A stretch of 64,000 nt of DNA from an uncultured Ectothiorhodospiraceae bacterium (lineage in GTDB: Bacteria > Pseudomonadota > Gammaproteobacteria > UBA6429 > Thiohalophilaceae): contig CAMYJG010000002.1 of the NCBI GenBank assembly GCA_947258695.1, positions 1-64,000 on the forward strand, read 5' to 3'. This document shows, in pieces, positions 8,454 through 17,680 of this stretch. The notes under the pieces were generated by a model. It did no database searches. It was not told the origin of the DNA and saw only the letters and a program-made list of their open reading frames with translations. The position numbers and the translations under genes were made by a program. Position 1 is the stretch's first letter. Each line of letters opens with the position of its first letter.

Positions 8454-9299
8454 CTACGCTAATGCCGCTCTGGCAGCTTCTATATTTGCATTGGTTTCAT
8501 CCATATCAACCACACTGATATCAGCTTGTAGTCCAAGCTTGGTAAATGCAGGTACGGTTGACCAGTCTACATCTGTATGCGGATGGCTTGTATCAATCAA
8601 ACTTTGCAAGTTCGCCACAACAACTACATCTACGTAATCTGCTCCATCACCTGAATCGCGATGGAGATCTTCATGTTCAGCGGCAACAGCGATCAGCTCT
8701 TCAGGAAAATTCCATTTGCGAAGAATTTCAGCACCAATAGTGGTGTGTACACTGCTAATAATTCTATCTAGCGTGGCTTCATCTGCTATCAAATCAGGGT
8801 AATCTTCTGCTCGACTTAAAATGGGTAGGGCACCAATATCATGTACTAAGCCAGCTAGCATGGCTTGATCTGGTTGCAACTTGGTAAATTGGCTTGCCAA
8901 TGCATGAGCGATGGCTGCCACTTCAGTGGAGTGCTCCCATATTTTACGTAGACGTTTATCCGTCACATCAGAGGTTGCCTGGAACATTTGTTCCATTACC
9001 ATACTGGTAACCAGGTTGCGAACCATATTGCCACCCATACGGGTAACGGCTGCTTCAACACTTTCTATTGGACTACTAGCTCGTAATAGTGGACTATTGG
9101 AAACTTGGATCATTCGGGCAGAGAGGGCAGCATCACTGGTAATGATTTTTGATACATCGATAAGCGAAGAGTCTTCGTCCTCAAGGGTATCTCTGACTTT
9201 TAACGCAACTTCGGGAAGTGTAGGCAGAACCAGTTTATCTTTTTCCAGGTCGTCTAATAATTGATCAAGAAATTTTTCTTCAGCAGCGGCGTCCATCAT
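8454..9299 (-). CDS. HDOD-domain signalling protein
   Basis: 281 aa. The HDOD domain spans about residues 20-215: LPTLPEVALKVRDTLED opens it, and the HD-like signature HALASQFTKLQ...LVHDIGALPIL follows. HDOD proteins lack the catalytic set of true HD phosphohydrolases and act as signalling or adaptor proteins, often in motility and attachment control. Start ATG 9299 with AAGGAAA upstream. A sigma-28-like promoter lies 29 bp upstream (9328-9354), which fits a role in motility. The C-terminal 60 residues (Asp-rich, VDVVVVANLQSLID) complete the domain family's usual end. Confidence 0.85.
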   Translation of the reverse strand: MMDAAAEEKFLDQLLDDLEKDKLVLPTLPEVALKVRDTLEDEDSSLIDVSKIITSDAALSARMIQVSNSPLLRASSPIESVEAAVTRMGGNMVRNLVTSMVMEQMFQATSDVTDKRLRKIWEHSTEVAAIAHALASQFTKLQPDQAMLAGLVHDIGALPILSRAEDYPDLIADEATLDRIISSVHTTIGAEILRKWNFPEELIAVAAEHEDLHRDSGDGADYVDVVVVANLQSLIDTSHPHTDVDWSTVPAFTKLGLQADISVVDMDETNANIEAARAALA

Positions 9300-9327
9300 G
9301 TTTTCCTTATGTATTGTTATAGGAAAG

Positions 9328-9354
9328 TTATCGGCATTGTCTGAAAAATATTAA
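9328..9354 (-). promoter_or_regulatory. Putative sigma-28 (FliA) promoter for the HDOD gene
   Basis: On the minus strand: TTAA (9354-9351), 15-nt spacer, then GCCGATAA (9335-9328). The -10 element is a perfect match to the FliA consensus GCCGATAA and the -35 matches 3 of 4 bases of TAAA. Spacing is the canonical 15 nt. The -10 ends 28 bp before the ATG. Confidence 0.65.
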
Positions 9355-9363
9355 ATATTTTTG

Positions 9364-10413
9364 TTATTTTTTTTCTTCTTCCAGGTTATAGGGCAAATCA
9401 ATGTAGTGAAGAACTGGTCCATTGCCAGACTCAATATGTAACTCATCCATTTCGGCTTTTTCAATTTGCAATACAGCTAAAACCTCAATTTTATTGTCCG
9501 CTGACCAGCTGGCAGTCACAATTTGCCCGACTTTTTGTTCACTTTCATCACTAGTGAGCACTGCTTGTCCAGCTGAAGGTAAGGTGTCGCTGTCGAGCGA
9601 CGCAATAAACAGGCGTCGTTTGAGCTTACCCAGGTAGTGCATCCTGGCAACGACCTCTTGCCCCGGGTAACAACCCTTGGTAAAACTGAGGCTATTGATT
9701 GCTTGTAAATTAACCATTTGCGGGACAAAGGCTTCCACAGTTTCTGTGACAATTTCCGGAATACCCGCACGTATAGTGAGAAGATTCCAGCTATTTTCAC
9801 CAATCATCGTCGCATCGCTTTGCAGTGATTGCCATAGCTCCTGTATTTTACTGATGGGGCCATGGGCTTCATAGCGAGGTACCGTACCAGCTATTTTTAT
9901 AATGGTGATATCATTTTCGGTGACTGATTCATCGGCCTTTACCGGGCAGTTTGTAAATATGGCGGCGAGCTTGTCTGTGGCATTCACTCCGGCGATACCG
10001 ATTCGTGAAAATTCATCACTTTTATCAGTGAGTACAACTTTGCTGCGCATAACAAACATACGCAGGCGTTTTAATGTTGCATCACATATATCAGAGCGCA
10101 GGCTTAAATAATAATTTTGCTGGCGTTTGAAAATTCTGAAACTCGCGAGTATACGGCCTTTGGGATTACAGTATGCGCTAAGTTGTCCCACTTGCTCTGA
10201 CACAAGTTTGATATCGTTTGTAAATTGGCCCTGAAAAAAATCGACAACATCATCGCCATTGGCTTCGATTAATGCGTAATGACTTAGATCGGCGAGGACT
10301 ATATTTGAATAAGCCGTTTGTTCTTCATCATAAGAAAGACCAAAATTTTTGACACAATTGTTTTCTATTATTGCATTATGGTTTAGAAGAAATTTTTCCC
10401 ATTCAGTATTCAT
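9364..10413 (-). CDS. ygfZ: YgfZ, folate-binding Fe-S maintenance protein
   Basis: 349 aa, related to the T-protein of glycine cleavage. The family signature KGCYPGQEVVARMHYLGK is at about residues 242-259, with the conserved Cys inside. YgfZ supports assembly or repair of some Fe-S enzymes and tRNA thiomethylation using folate. The N-terminal tetrahydrofolate-binding region contains DLSHYALIEANGDDVVDFFQGQFTND. It is divergent from sdhC across a 202-bp gap. This pairing makes sense because SDH is Fe-S dependent and ygfZ is often near sdhE (ygfY) and ygfX. Confidence 0.92.
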   Translation of the reverse strand: MNTEWEKFLLNHNAIIENNCVKNFGLSYDEEQTAYSNIVLADLSHYALIEANGDDVVDFFQGQFTNDIKLVSEQVGQLSAYCNPKGRILASFRIFKRQQNYYLSLRSDICDATLKRLRMFVMRSKVVLTDKSDEFSRIGIAGVNATDKLAAIFTNCPVKADESVTENDITIIKIAGTVPRYEAHGPISKIQELWQSLQSDATMIGENSWNLLTIRAGIPEIVTETVEAFVPQMVNLQAINSLSFTKGCYPGQEVVARMHYLGKLKRRLFIASLDSDTLPSAGQAVLTSDESEQKVGQIVTASWSADNKIEVLAVLQIEKAEMDELHIESGNGPVLHYIDLPYNLEEEKK

Positions 10414-10615
10414 AATCGACCTATAAATATATTATTTGATAATTATCACGGTTTGTTGTATCAATAGAGTTGTTGGTTATACGTGCGCAAGATAGCTTAT
10501 GATAAGTGTGGGATGAATTATACAATATGACAACAAATCTTAAAATAAACTGAGCTATTATATTTAAACATATGAGCAAAACTCGTCTTTTTATTTTAAT
10601 AACCTTAGGCTTTGT

Positions 10616-10999
10616 ATGAATACGAAAGAGAGCAGGCCAAAGTATTTGAACTTATTTAAGATCCGTTTACCGATAACGGGTATTGCGTCAATCTATCATC
10701 GAATCAGTGGTTTAATTTTATTTTTATCAATTCCATTTAGTTTATACCTTTTACAGCTTTCGTTATCGGGTAATTCTGGTTATGCAGAAGCAATCGCTTT
10801 TTTATCTTCGAGCTGGGTTAAGCTGGCCTTAGTGATACTAACCTGGTCATTTGCCCATCACTTGTTTGCCGGTTTTCGATTTTTACTCATTGACCAGAAC
10901 ATCGGAATTTCATTAGCAACTGCGCGAATGTCTGCCTGGCTAGTTGTTATTGCTGCTGTTATTGTCACCGTGCTAATTAGCGGGGTATGGATAATATGA
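10616..10999 (+). CDS. sdhC: Succinate dehydrogenase cytochrome b556 subunit
   Basis: 127 aa with three predicted membrane helices (about 30-50, 68-90, 103-125). The family signature IASIYHRISGLIL (residues 23-35) and the haem-ligand region FAHHLFAGFRFLLID are present. SdhC and SdhD anchor the catalytic subunits and form the quinone site and haem pocket. First gene of sdhCDAB-sdhE-ygfX; it overlaps sdhD by 13 bp. Confidence 0.94.
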   Translation: MNTKESRPKYLNLFKIRLPITGIASIYHRISGLILFLSIPFSLYLLQLSLSGNSGYAEAIAFLSSSWVKLALVILTWSFAHHLFAGFRFLLIDQNIGISLATARMSAWLVVIAAVIVTVLISGVWII

Positions 11000-11337
11000 G
11001 TTTGCAGGCGCAGGGTATGCGAACCTGGTTATTACAACGATTAACCGCTGTTTATATTGCCGTTTACTCATTGGTATTGATCGGCTGGCTTGTGACTCAA
11101 TTTCCAGTTGATTATGATAGTTGGCATAGTGCTTTCTCTAATCCTGTAATTTTAATCGCGACGATTATTTTTTATCTCTCTTTATTTGCCCATGCCTGGG
11201 TTGGTGTGCGTGACATCCTGGTTGACTATGCTAAACCCAGCAGTTTGCGATTTATTCTTTTGACTGGATTAGCTATTTTTCTCACAGTAATGGCGGTATG
11301 GCTATTACTCATTGTTATTAGCCTGGTAAAAGTATGA
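10987..11337 (+). CDS. sdhD: Succinate dehydrogenase hydrophobic anchor subunit
   Basis: 116 aa with three predicted membrane helices. WLLQRLTAVYIAVYSL near residues 14-29 and SLFAHAWVGVRDILVDYAK (about 65-84) are typical; the His in FAHAWVG is the likely haem ligand and VRDILVDY the quinone-side region. It overlaps sdhC by 13 bp and sdhA by 4 bp (ATGA), showing tight coupling. Confidence 0.93.
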   Translation: MDNMSLQAQGMRTWLLQRLTAVYIAVYSLVLIGWLVTQFPVDYDSWHSAFSNPVILIATIIFYLSLFAHAWVGVRDILVDYAKPSSLRFILLTGLAIFLTVMAVWLLLIVISLVKV

Positions 11338-13118
11338 GTCTTGAAAATCTGCAACGACGTAAATTCGATACACTGGTTATTGGCGCCGGCGGTGGTGGTT
11401 TACGGGCAGCTTTACAACTCGCTGAAGCTGATGCACATGTTGCTGTCGTGTCTAAAGTATTTCCTACTCGTTCTCATACGGTTGCCGCACAAGGTGGCAT
11501 GAATGCTGCGTTAGCTAACGTGTTACCGGATAACTGGCATTGGCATATGTACGACACCATTAAAGGCAGTGATTACCTTGGTGATCAAGATGCGATTGAA
11601 TATATGTGTCGCGCAGCGTCTCACCTGGTGTATGAACTTGAACACCAGGGTGTACCTTTTAGCCGTATGGATAGTGGAAAAATATATCAACGTCCCTTTG
11701 GTGGTCAAAGTCAGAACTTTGGGGGCGAGCAAGCTGCCCGAACATGTGCCGCAGCAGATAGAACCGGCCATGCGATTTTACATACTTTGTATCAACAAAA
11801 TATTAGGGCAAAAACACATTTCTTTGATGAATATTTCGCGATTGATTTAATTAAAGATAAATCAGGTTTTATTCTGGGTGCTCTGGTGCTTGAAATTGAG
11901 ACAGGCGAGCCATTATTAATCGAAGCGAAAACAACTTTGTTAGCAACCGGAGGAGCAGGGCAGCTTTTCCGTACTAATACCAATGCCCATATCAATACCG
12001 GGGATGGTTTGGCAATGGCGTTACGCGCTGGCTTGCCGTTACAGGACATGGAATTTTTTCAGTTTCATCCAACCGGTATCGCAGGCAAAGGTATGTTAAT
12101 CACCGAAGGGGCACGTGGCGAAGGTGGTTACCTGATTAATAAAGATGGTGAACGTTTTATGGAGCGTTATGCACCACATGCTAAAGATTTAGCCAGTCGT
12201 GATGTTGTCAGTCGTGCTATTGCTACCGAAGTTCGTGAAGGACGTGGTTGTGGTCCGCAGGCTGATCACGTGATGCTTAAATTAGATCATCTTGGGCGAG
12301 ATGTTTTATATAAACGCTTGCCTGGTATATGTGATATGTCAAAAACCTTTATGCATATTGATCCTGCTGAAGAATCCATTCCCGTTTTTCCTACTGCGCA
12401 TTATACCATGGGAGGGATTCCGACAAATCGATTTGGACAAGTGGTTGTTCCTGTTGATCAAGGTGAGGAATCTATTCCGGGGTTATATGCTGTCGGTGAA
12501 TGTGCTTGCGTTTCAGTACACGGTGCGAATCGATTAGGTGGAAACTCACTATTAGATATCGTGGTATTTGGTCGTGCCGCAGGCAATGACATTAAAAAAT
12601 ATTTAAAAGAAAACCGGCATCATCGCCAGATTGATGAAGACAGTGTTGAGCTTGCGCTTGCTCATTTGAAGCGTTGGAACGAACCCGATAACCGAGATGA
12701 TGATAGTAGTGAAACGGTTTCCGGGTTACGGGCAGAACTACAAAAAACCATGGAAGACTATTGCAGTGTTTTTAGAACCGAAGAAATATTGCAGCAAGGT
12801 TTAGATAAAGTGTTAGAGCTTGAAAAACGAATGAAGCATGTTCGGATTCATGATCACTCTAAAGTCTTCAATACGGCAAGAATCGAAGCGATGGAGCTGG
12901 AAAACCTGGTGGATCTTGCAGTTGCCACGGTTAAATCAGCATTAGAACGAAAAGAAAGTCGTGGCGCTCATTCACGTATCGATTATTCTGAACGAGATGA
13001 TGTTAGTTGGTTGAAACATAGTCTATATTATAAAGACGGCCACCGCATGGATTATAAACCTGTGACTTTAAAACCTGTATCAGTTGAAAGTTTCCCACCT
13101 AAACCAAGAGTTTATTAA
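11334..13118 (+). CDS. sdhA: Succinate dehydrogenase flavoprotein subunit
   Basis: 594 aa, usual length. It oxidises succinate to fumarate with covalently bound FAD. FAD-binding VIGAGGGGLRAALQLA lies at the N-terminus; SHTVAAQGGMNAAL contains the histidine that carries FAD. HPTGIAGKGMLITEGARGEG and the catalytic-arginine region HGANRLGGNSLLDIVVFGR are intact. The C-terminus has the RIEAMELENL and KESRGAHSRIDY helices. The start ATGA overlaps the sdhD stop. Confidence 0.97.
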   Translation: MSLENLQRRKFDTLVIGAGGGGLRAALQLAEADAHVAVVSKVFPTRSHTVAAQGGMNAALANVLPDNWHWHMYDTIKGSDYLGDQDAIEYMCRAASHLVYELEHQGVPFSRMDSGKIYQRPFGGQSQNFGGEQAARTCAAADRTGHAILHTLYQQNIRAKTHFFDEYFAIDLIKDKSGFILGALVLEIETGEPLLIEAKTTLLATGGAGQLFRTNTNAHINTGDGLAMALRAGLPLQDMEFFQFHPTGIAGKGMLITEGARGEGGYLINKDGERFMERYAPHAKDLASRDVVSRAIATEVREGRGCGPQADHVMLKLDHLGRDVLYKRLPGICDMSKTFMHIDPAEESIPVFPTAHYTMGGIPTNRFGQVVVPVDQGEESIPGLYAVGECACVSVHGANRLGGNSLLDIVVFGRAAGNDIKKYLKENRHHRQIDEDSVELALAHLKRWNEPDNRDDDSSETVSGLRAELQKTMEDYCSVFRTEEILQQGLDKVLELEKRMKHVRIHDHSKVFNTARIEAMELENLVDLAVATVKSALERKESRGAHSRIDYSERDDVSWLKHSLYYKDGHRMDYKPVTLKPVSVESFPPKPRVY

Positions 13119-13129
13119 CAGGGTATTTT

Positions 13130-13825
13130 ATGCGCTTTAAAATCTACCGCTATAATCCTGAAACAGATAAAAAACCTTATATGCAGGATTTTATTCTGGA
13201 TGAAGTCACCGATGATATGATGCTTCGCGATGCATTGTTGTTGTTAAAAGAGAAAGATGAAACCTTAACGTTTCGTCACTCATGCGGTGAAGGTGTGTGT
13301 GGTTCTGATGCGATTAATATTAATGGCACAAATGGACTTGCCTGTAAAAGTCGATTGTCGGAATTAAAAGAACCTGTTGAAGTCAGGCCTGTACCCAGTA
13401 TGCCTGTGATACGGGACCTGGTGGTGGATATGGAACAGTTTTACCATCATTACCGTGCAGTTAAACCTTATTTAACCGTGCATGATCCGGTTCCTGAAGT
13501 TGAGTTTAAACAGACACCTGAACAACGTGATAAGTTAGATGGTTTGTATGAATGCATATTATGTGGCTGCTGCACAACCTCATGCCCATCATTTTGGTGG
13601 AACCCGGATAAGTTTCGTGGACCAGCGGCATTATTGCAGTCTTATCGGTTTTTAGCGGATAGTCGTGACCAGGCGACCGCAGAACGTTTGCAGGAACTTG
13701 ATGGGCCTTACCGGATGTTTCGTTGTCACTCAATTATGAATTGTGTCAATGTTTGCCCTAAAGGATTAAACCCTACCGAAGCGATCCATAATATTAAAAA
13801 GCTCATGGTAAAGGATTTAGTGTAA
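13130..13825 (+). CDS. sdhB: Succinate dehydrogenase iron-sulfur subunit
   Basis: 231 aa. The [2Fe-2S] domain contains CGEGVCGSDAININGTNGLAC (its first 20 residues hold the first three cysteines) at about 55-75. The [4Fe-4S] and [3Fe-4S] motifs follow in CILCGCCTTSCPSFWW and CHSIMNCVNVCPKGLNP. It transfers electrons from FAD to the quinone site. AGGGT before ATG 13130 is the likely ribosome-binding site. sdhE follows 3 bp after. Confidence 0.97.
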   Translation: MRFKIYRYNPETDKKPYMQDFILDEVTDDMMLRDALLLLKEKDETLTFRHSCGEGVCGSDAININGTNGLACKSRLSELKEPVEVRPVPSMPVIRDLVVDMEQFYHHYRAVKPYLTVHDPVPEVEFKQTPEQRDKLDGLYECILCGCCTTSCPSFWWNPDKFRGPAALLQSYRFLADSRDQATAERLQELDGPYRMFRCHSIMNCVNVCPKGLNPTEAIHNIKKLMVKDLV

Positions 13826-13828
13826 CTG

Positions 13829-14098
13829 ATGTTATACCCTACCGATTTATCTCTGGACGAAACACGTTTGCGTTGGCAATGCCGCAGGGGCATGCTTGAG
13901 TTAGATCTTATGTTAGAAACATTCGTGGAAAAGCGTTATGCTGATTTGCCGATGAAATCGAAACAGGCATTTCATCAGCTTTTAAAATGCCAGGATCAGT
14001 TTTTGCTGGACTATTTAATGGGACAGGATGTTCCAAACGACAAGGATGTTGCCGATGTTGCAAAACAAGTTCGAGATGCCGCTGGACCTGGTAATTAA
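13829..14098 (+). CDS. sdhE: FAD assembly factor SdhE
   Basis: 89 aa, standard size. The conserved RRGMLELDLML (about residues 19-29), with its RGxxE motif, is what SdhE uses to help attach FAD to SdhA. Its place directly behind sdhB fits that role. The C-terminus extends past the usual fold by a few residues. The next gene most likely begins inside this one (ATG 14076). Confidence 0.93.
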   Translation: MLYPTDLSLDETRLRWQCRRGMLELDLMLETFVEKRYADLPMKSKQAFHQLLKCQDQFLLDYLMGQDVPNDKDVADVAKQVRDAAGPGN

Positions 14099-14540
14099 TA
14101 ACTCAAGAACTTTCCATATTTACCTGGTTGTTATCGTTTTGCTTTCATTTATCAGTATTTTTATTTCTTCAATTGCATTAGTTATGCAAGTCTTCCTGGT
14201 TTTTTTATTATTTTTGATGACTGCACTTATTCTAAAAAAGCAAAAAGAAAGCCGGATAACCTCTTTAAATTTATCTGCTGAAGATAAGTGGGAGATTGAA
14301 ATTAATCACAAGCAGCGTTTGTCTGCAGAGTTAACCGGTGAATGCATAGTTAGCTATTTTATTGTTTGGTTAAATTTCACAACGAGTAATCATTTTGGTA
14401 AGAAGAAAACCTTTCATTTATTGTTACTGCCAGATTCTGCTGATAAAGATTTACTAAGGCGTTTACGAGTGCGTTTAAGATTTTTATCACAGTTGAATAA
14501 AAAGGGTAAGGCCATAACGCGCGATAGCGCGGCAATCTGA
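14076..14540 (+). CDS. ygfX: YgfX-family membrane protein
   Basis: 154 aa from ATG 14076; upstream in-frame ATGs at 14028-14055 would overlap sdhE more deeply and are less likely. Two hydrophobic helices (about residues 14-33 and 35-52) precede a soluble C-terminal domain with HLLLLPDSADKDLLRRLRVRL, which resembles the 'LWLAADSM..EWRDLRR' end of E. coli YgfX. YgfX sits next to sdhE (ygfY) in many gammaproteobacteria and has been described as its toxin-like or envelope-associated partner; the true role is unclear. The last seven codons and stop TGA (14538-14540) come from, or border, an intergenic repeat (GCGATAGCGCGGCAATCTGA), so the C-terminus may have been altered by it. Confidence 0.65.
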   Translation: MPLDLVINNSRTFHIYLVVIVLLSFISIFISSIALVMQVFLVFLLFLMTALILKKQKESRITSLNLSAEDKWEIEINHKQRLSAELTGECIVSYFIVWLNFTTSNHFGKKKTFHLLLLPDSADKDLLRRLRVRLRFLSQLNKKGKAITRDSAAI

Positions 14541-14596
14541 TAATCCTGAGCAATTGCTATAAGATTGCTTCAGTCATGTTATTCCATTTCAATGAC
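14519..14596. repeat. Second copy of the GTCATTGC-type palindromic repeat
   Basis: CGATAGCGCGGCAATCT (about 14522-14538) and AGATTGC...TTTCAATGAC (14562-14596) are the two arms. They match the arms found at 649-670 and 693-727. The left outer end (GTCATTGC) is missing, so this copy is truncated. It covers the end of ygfX and most of the gap to nadB. Confidence 0.6.
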
Positions 14597-14605
14597 GAGG
14601 AAATT

Positions 14606-16207
14606 TTATGTTTTGGGAATAAATCCCATTGGCCTAAGTACAGTATTTTTTGGCTGCCCATTCAAATTAGGATGATTTAATGTGTAATGTAAGCCACGAC
14701 TTTCTTTGCGATCAATCGCAGATTGAATAATTAAATCGGCAACCATGGCAAGGTTACGTAATTCTAGTAAGTCACTGGTGACACGGAAGTTACCGTAGTA
14801 CTCATCGATTTCCTTGAGTAATAAATTTACCCGGCTTTTAGCCCGACGAAGTCGTTTATCTGTTCTGACTATGCCGACATAATCCCACATAAAGCGGCGT
14901 AACTCATCCCAGTTATGTGTTACCACAACTTCTTCATCGGAGTCAGTAACCCGACTCTCATCCCAAAGCGGTAAAGTGATGTCTGCAGTCTCATCATTGG
15001 CTTGTTCGAGAATATACTTACTGACCGACTGGGCAAAGACCAGGCATTCAAGTATCGAATTACTCGCCATACGGTTTGCCCCGTGTAACCCAGTAAATGC
15101 TGTTTCACCAATGGCATAAAGCTGCTTGAGGTCGGTTTGACCATTAATATCCGTCATTACACCACCACAGGTGTAGTGGGCTGCAGGGACAACAGGTATC
15201 GGTTGCTTGGTGATATCAATGCCAAATTCTAGGCAGCGCTCATAGATAGTAGGGAACATACGGCGAACAAAGTTTGCTGGTTTATGACTGATATCAAGAT
15301 AGACGCATTCGGTACCGAGTCGTTTCATTTCATGATCAATCGCCCGGGCGACAATATCACGTGGCGCAAGCTCGGCGCGTTTATCAAACTTTTTCATAAA
15401 GGGTGTGCCATCAGGCAGGCGTAAGATTCCACCTTCACCGCGTACCGCTTCTGTAATAAGGAAGGATTTCGCTTCCGAGTGATACAGGCAAGTTGGGTGG
15501 AACTGGTTAAATTCCATATTGGCGACACGACAACCTGCACGCCAGGCCATAGCGATACCGTCCCCGGTTGAGGTATCCGGATTGGTGGTATAGAGATAAA
15601 CTTTACTTGCCCCGCCTGTTGCCAGGATAGTGTGTTTTGCATGAAATACATTCACACGACTATTTTTTCTATCTAGTATATAAGCACCCAGGCAGGCATT
15701 TGAATTTTTTTTGCCAATTTTTGTACTGGTTATTAAATCAATGGCATTGTGGTGCTCATAAATATCAATATTCGGGTGTGTTCTGACCTTATGCTCGAGC
15801 GTTGTTTCAATTGCCCGCCCACTGGCATCCTGGGCATGGATTATTCGGCGTTGGCTGTGACCCCCTTCACGGGTCAGGTGATAGTCCTTGTTATTGCTAG
15901 TGCGAGTAAACTCAATGCCTTGTTCTATTAGCCATTGAATGTTTTCTGTGCTGTGCTCGACGGTAAAGCGAACCACCTCCTCATTGCACAGATTTGCCCC
16001 AGCAGCGAGTGTATCGGCAACATGTGATTCGATACTGTCTTTGGGATCGAGCACCGCAGCGACGCCGCCCTGGGCATATAATGTCGATCCTTCCCGTAAA
16101 ATACCCTTTGAAATCAATGAGATATGGTATGTGTTGGCCAGCCGTAAAGCTAAGCTTAAACCCGCAGCGCCACCACCAATAATAAGGATATCTGTATTAT
16201 GTTGCAT
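14606..16207 (-). CDS. nadB: L-aspartate oxidase
   Basis: 533 aa. First step of de novo NAD synthesis: oxidises L-aspartate to iminoaspartate with FAD. N-terminal FAD-binding [16 protein letters not shown] (residues 9-24) and [14 protein letters not shown] are present, as are [20 protein letters not shown] and [18 protein letters not shown]. It is homologous to SdhA, but the substrate region and neighbours (rpoE divergent) identify NadB; nadB divergent from rpoE is a common gammaproteobacterial arrangement. Start ATG 16207. Confidence 0.95.
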   Translation of the reverse strand: MQHNTDILIIGGGAAGLSLALRLANTYHISLISKGILREGSTLYAQGGVAAVLDPKDSIESHVADTLAAGANLCNEEVVRFTVEHSTENIQWLIEQGIEFTRTSNNKDYHLTREGGHSQRRIIHAQDASGRAIETTLEHKVRTHPNIDIYEHHNAIDLITSTKIGKKNSNACLGAYILDRKNSRVNVFHAKHTILATGGASKVYLYTTNPDTSTGDGIAMAWRAGCRVANMEFNQFHPTCLYHSEAKSFLITEAVRGEGGILRLPDGTPFMKKFDKRAELAPRDIVARAIDHEMKRLGTECVYLDISHKPANFVRRMFPTIYERCLEFGIDITKQPIPVVPAAHYTCGGVMTDINGQTDLKQLYAIGETAFTGLHGANRMASNSILECLVFAQSVSKYILEQANDETADITLPLWDESRVTDSDEEVVVTHNWDELRRFMWDYVGIVRTDKRLRRAKSRVNLLLKEIDEYYGNFRVTSDLLELRNLAMVADLIIQSAIDRKESRGLHYTLNHPNLNGQPKNTVLRPMGFIPKT

Positions 16208-16364
16208 GAAAGACGCCGTTCTCTATATCAGTATTAGGAAAGGTGATAAAGTTAGTAATTAATGATTTTACCTGAATAAAGCACGAAAAAAACATAAGAA
16301 AAACAACTTGAGTTAGTAAAACACGTATTAGATGATAACTCATTGAAAAAAAATCAATTCACTG

Positions 16365-16392
16365 TGAACTCTGCCCCGACTTTCATGTCTAT
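16365..16392 (+). promoter_or_regulatory. Putative sigma-E autoregulatory promoter of rpoE
   Basis: TGAACTC (16365-16371) resembles the sigma-E -35 GGAACTT, and GTCTAT (16387-16392) resembles the -10 TCTGA/TCTAA, with about 15-16 nt between. It lies about 50 bp upstream of the rpoE ATG. Autoregulation of rpoE/algU from such a promoter is well known; this site is a partial match only. The remaining gap to nadB (16208-16364) shows nothing else clear. Confidence 0.45.
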
Positions 16393-16439
16393 TTTTATGT
16401 TCGGGTACCTTTAAGTGTGCAGGATAAGGAACAACCCGA

Positions 16440-17015
16440 ATGGGTGAAAGAAATATAGATCAAGCGCTGGTTGAGCGCGTTCAAAAAGGCGATAAAAAAG
16501 CATTTGACATCTTGGTTCTGAAATACCAACAACGTGTCATGAATATTTTGTCACGCTATGTACGCGACTCAGCTGAAGTACAGGATTTAGCCCAGGAAAC
16601 GTTTATTAAGGCTTACCGGGCATTAGCAACATTTCGTGGCGACAGCGCTTTTTATACATGGGTTTATCGCATAGCGATAAATACCGCAAAAAATTTTATT
16701 GTGGCGCAGGGACGTCGTCCTCCACGAGATGATGTTGAAGCCTCTGATGCTGAACAGTATGACGGAGCAGATGGCTTACGGGAACATGCCTCTCCAGAAA
16801 GAATTTTACTCAAGGATGAAATTGCAGAATTGGTATTCAGTACGATTGATGAATTGCCTGAAGATTTAAAAATGGCAATAACATTAAGAGAAATTGAAGG
16901 TCTGAGTTATGACGAGATTGCTGAGACCATGTCCTGTCCTATTGGTACCGTAAGGTCGCGAATATTCAGGGCGCGTGAAACGATAGATGAAAAAATTCGA
17001 CCATTATTAAATTAG
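16440..17015 (+). CDS. rpoE: Sigma-E / AlgU extracytoplasmic-function sigma factor
   Basis: 191 aa, typical. Region 2 contains KYQQRVMNILSRYVRD and QDLAQETFIKAYRAL, then FYTWVYRIAINTAKNF; region 4 contains LPEDLKMAITLREIEGLSYDEI and CPIGTVRSRIFRAR. It drives the envelope-stress response to misfolded outer-membrane proteins and is held inactive by RseA. ATG 16440 has AAGGAAC upstream. It leads an rpoE-rseA-rseB-rseC-degP operon. Confidence 0.97.
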   Translation: MGERNIDQALVERVQKGDKKAFDILVLKYQQRVMNILSRYVRDSAEVQDLAQETFIKAYRALATFRGDSAFYTWVYRIAINTAKNFIVAQGRRPPRDDVEASDAEQYDGADGLREHASPERILLKDEIAELVFSTIDELPEDLKMAITLREIEGLSYDEIAETMSCPIGTVRSRIFRARETIDEKIRPLLN

Positions 17016-17068
17016 TTTTAGTTGGTTAGATGTAAATTTAATAAACTCTGAATAATGAGATGTAAATT

Positions 17069-17680
17069 ATGAATGACAAAACAGATAAACTCTCTGCCTT
17101 AATGGATGGTGAAGTTCGTGATGCCGATAAATGGGTTGAACAGCTTGCTAAAGATGAAGCTATGCAAGATGTTTGGCGCCGCTATCATTTAGCGCGTGAT
17201 GTAATGAAAGGGCAGTTATCGGATTTTCCTGCAATGGATATTTCTTCAGCTGTCAGCGAATCGTTAAAAGATGAGCCGGTTATTCTTACACCTGTCTGGC
17301 GTCGTTTAAGTCCACGTTATGTAATGAAGCAGGCTGCAGGTCTGGCCGTTGCGGCTGCTGTAGGCACGGTAGCGGTGTTGAGCGTGCAACAAACGCAACT
17401 TATCTCAACAGGCGATCAAACAATAGCAAGTAACAATAGCTCTGCTGAAAGTGTCCAGGTTGCGTCAAAAATTCAACCGGGTCAAATAAGACAGGTGAGT
17501 TTTACTACACGAAATAAACTGGATGAAGCGGTTGAATCAAAATTAAGCGGTTACCTGGTTAATCATAATGAATTTTCGACTTCGACTCGCGTAAGCAGGG
17601 TTATGCCATACAGTCGTATTGTTAGTTTTGTTCCAACATCTTCTCAGTCTTCATCAGCACAGGTTAATAATGATAAATAA
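17069..17680 (+). CDS. rseA: Anti-sigma-E factor RseA/MucA
   Basis: 203 aa. The N-terminal cytoplasmic sigma-binding domain has LSALMDGEVRDADKWVEQL and DVWRRYHLARDVMKGQ (residues about 7-52). A single membrane helix lies at about 90-110 (KQAAGLAVAAAVGTVAVLSV), with a periplasmic tail for RseB binding and regulated cleavage. Position directly after rpoE confirms the role. The C-terminal coding end overlaps the next start by 11 bp. Confidence 0.92.
   Translation: MNDKTDKLSALMDGEVRDADKWVEQLAKDEAMQDVWRRYHLARDVMKGQLSDFPAMDISSAVSESLKDEPVILTPVWRRLSPRYVMKQAAGLAVAAAVGTVAVLSVQQTQLISTGDQTIASNNSSAESVQVASKIQPGQIRQVSFTTRNKLDEAVESKLSGYLVNHNEFSTSTRVSRVMPYSRIVSFVPTSSQSSSAQVNNDK

Noticed and set aside
15939..16262. 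107-aa plus-strand open frame antisense to nadB
   Set aside because: It lies wholly over the conserved FAD-binding end of nadB, has no family resemblance and no ribosome-binding site.
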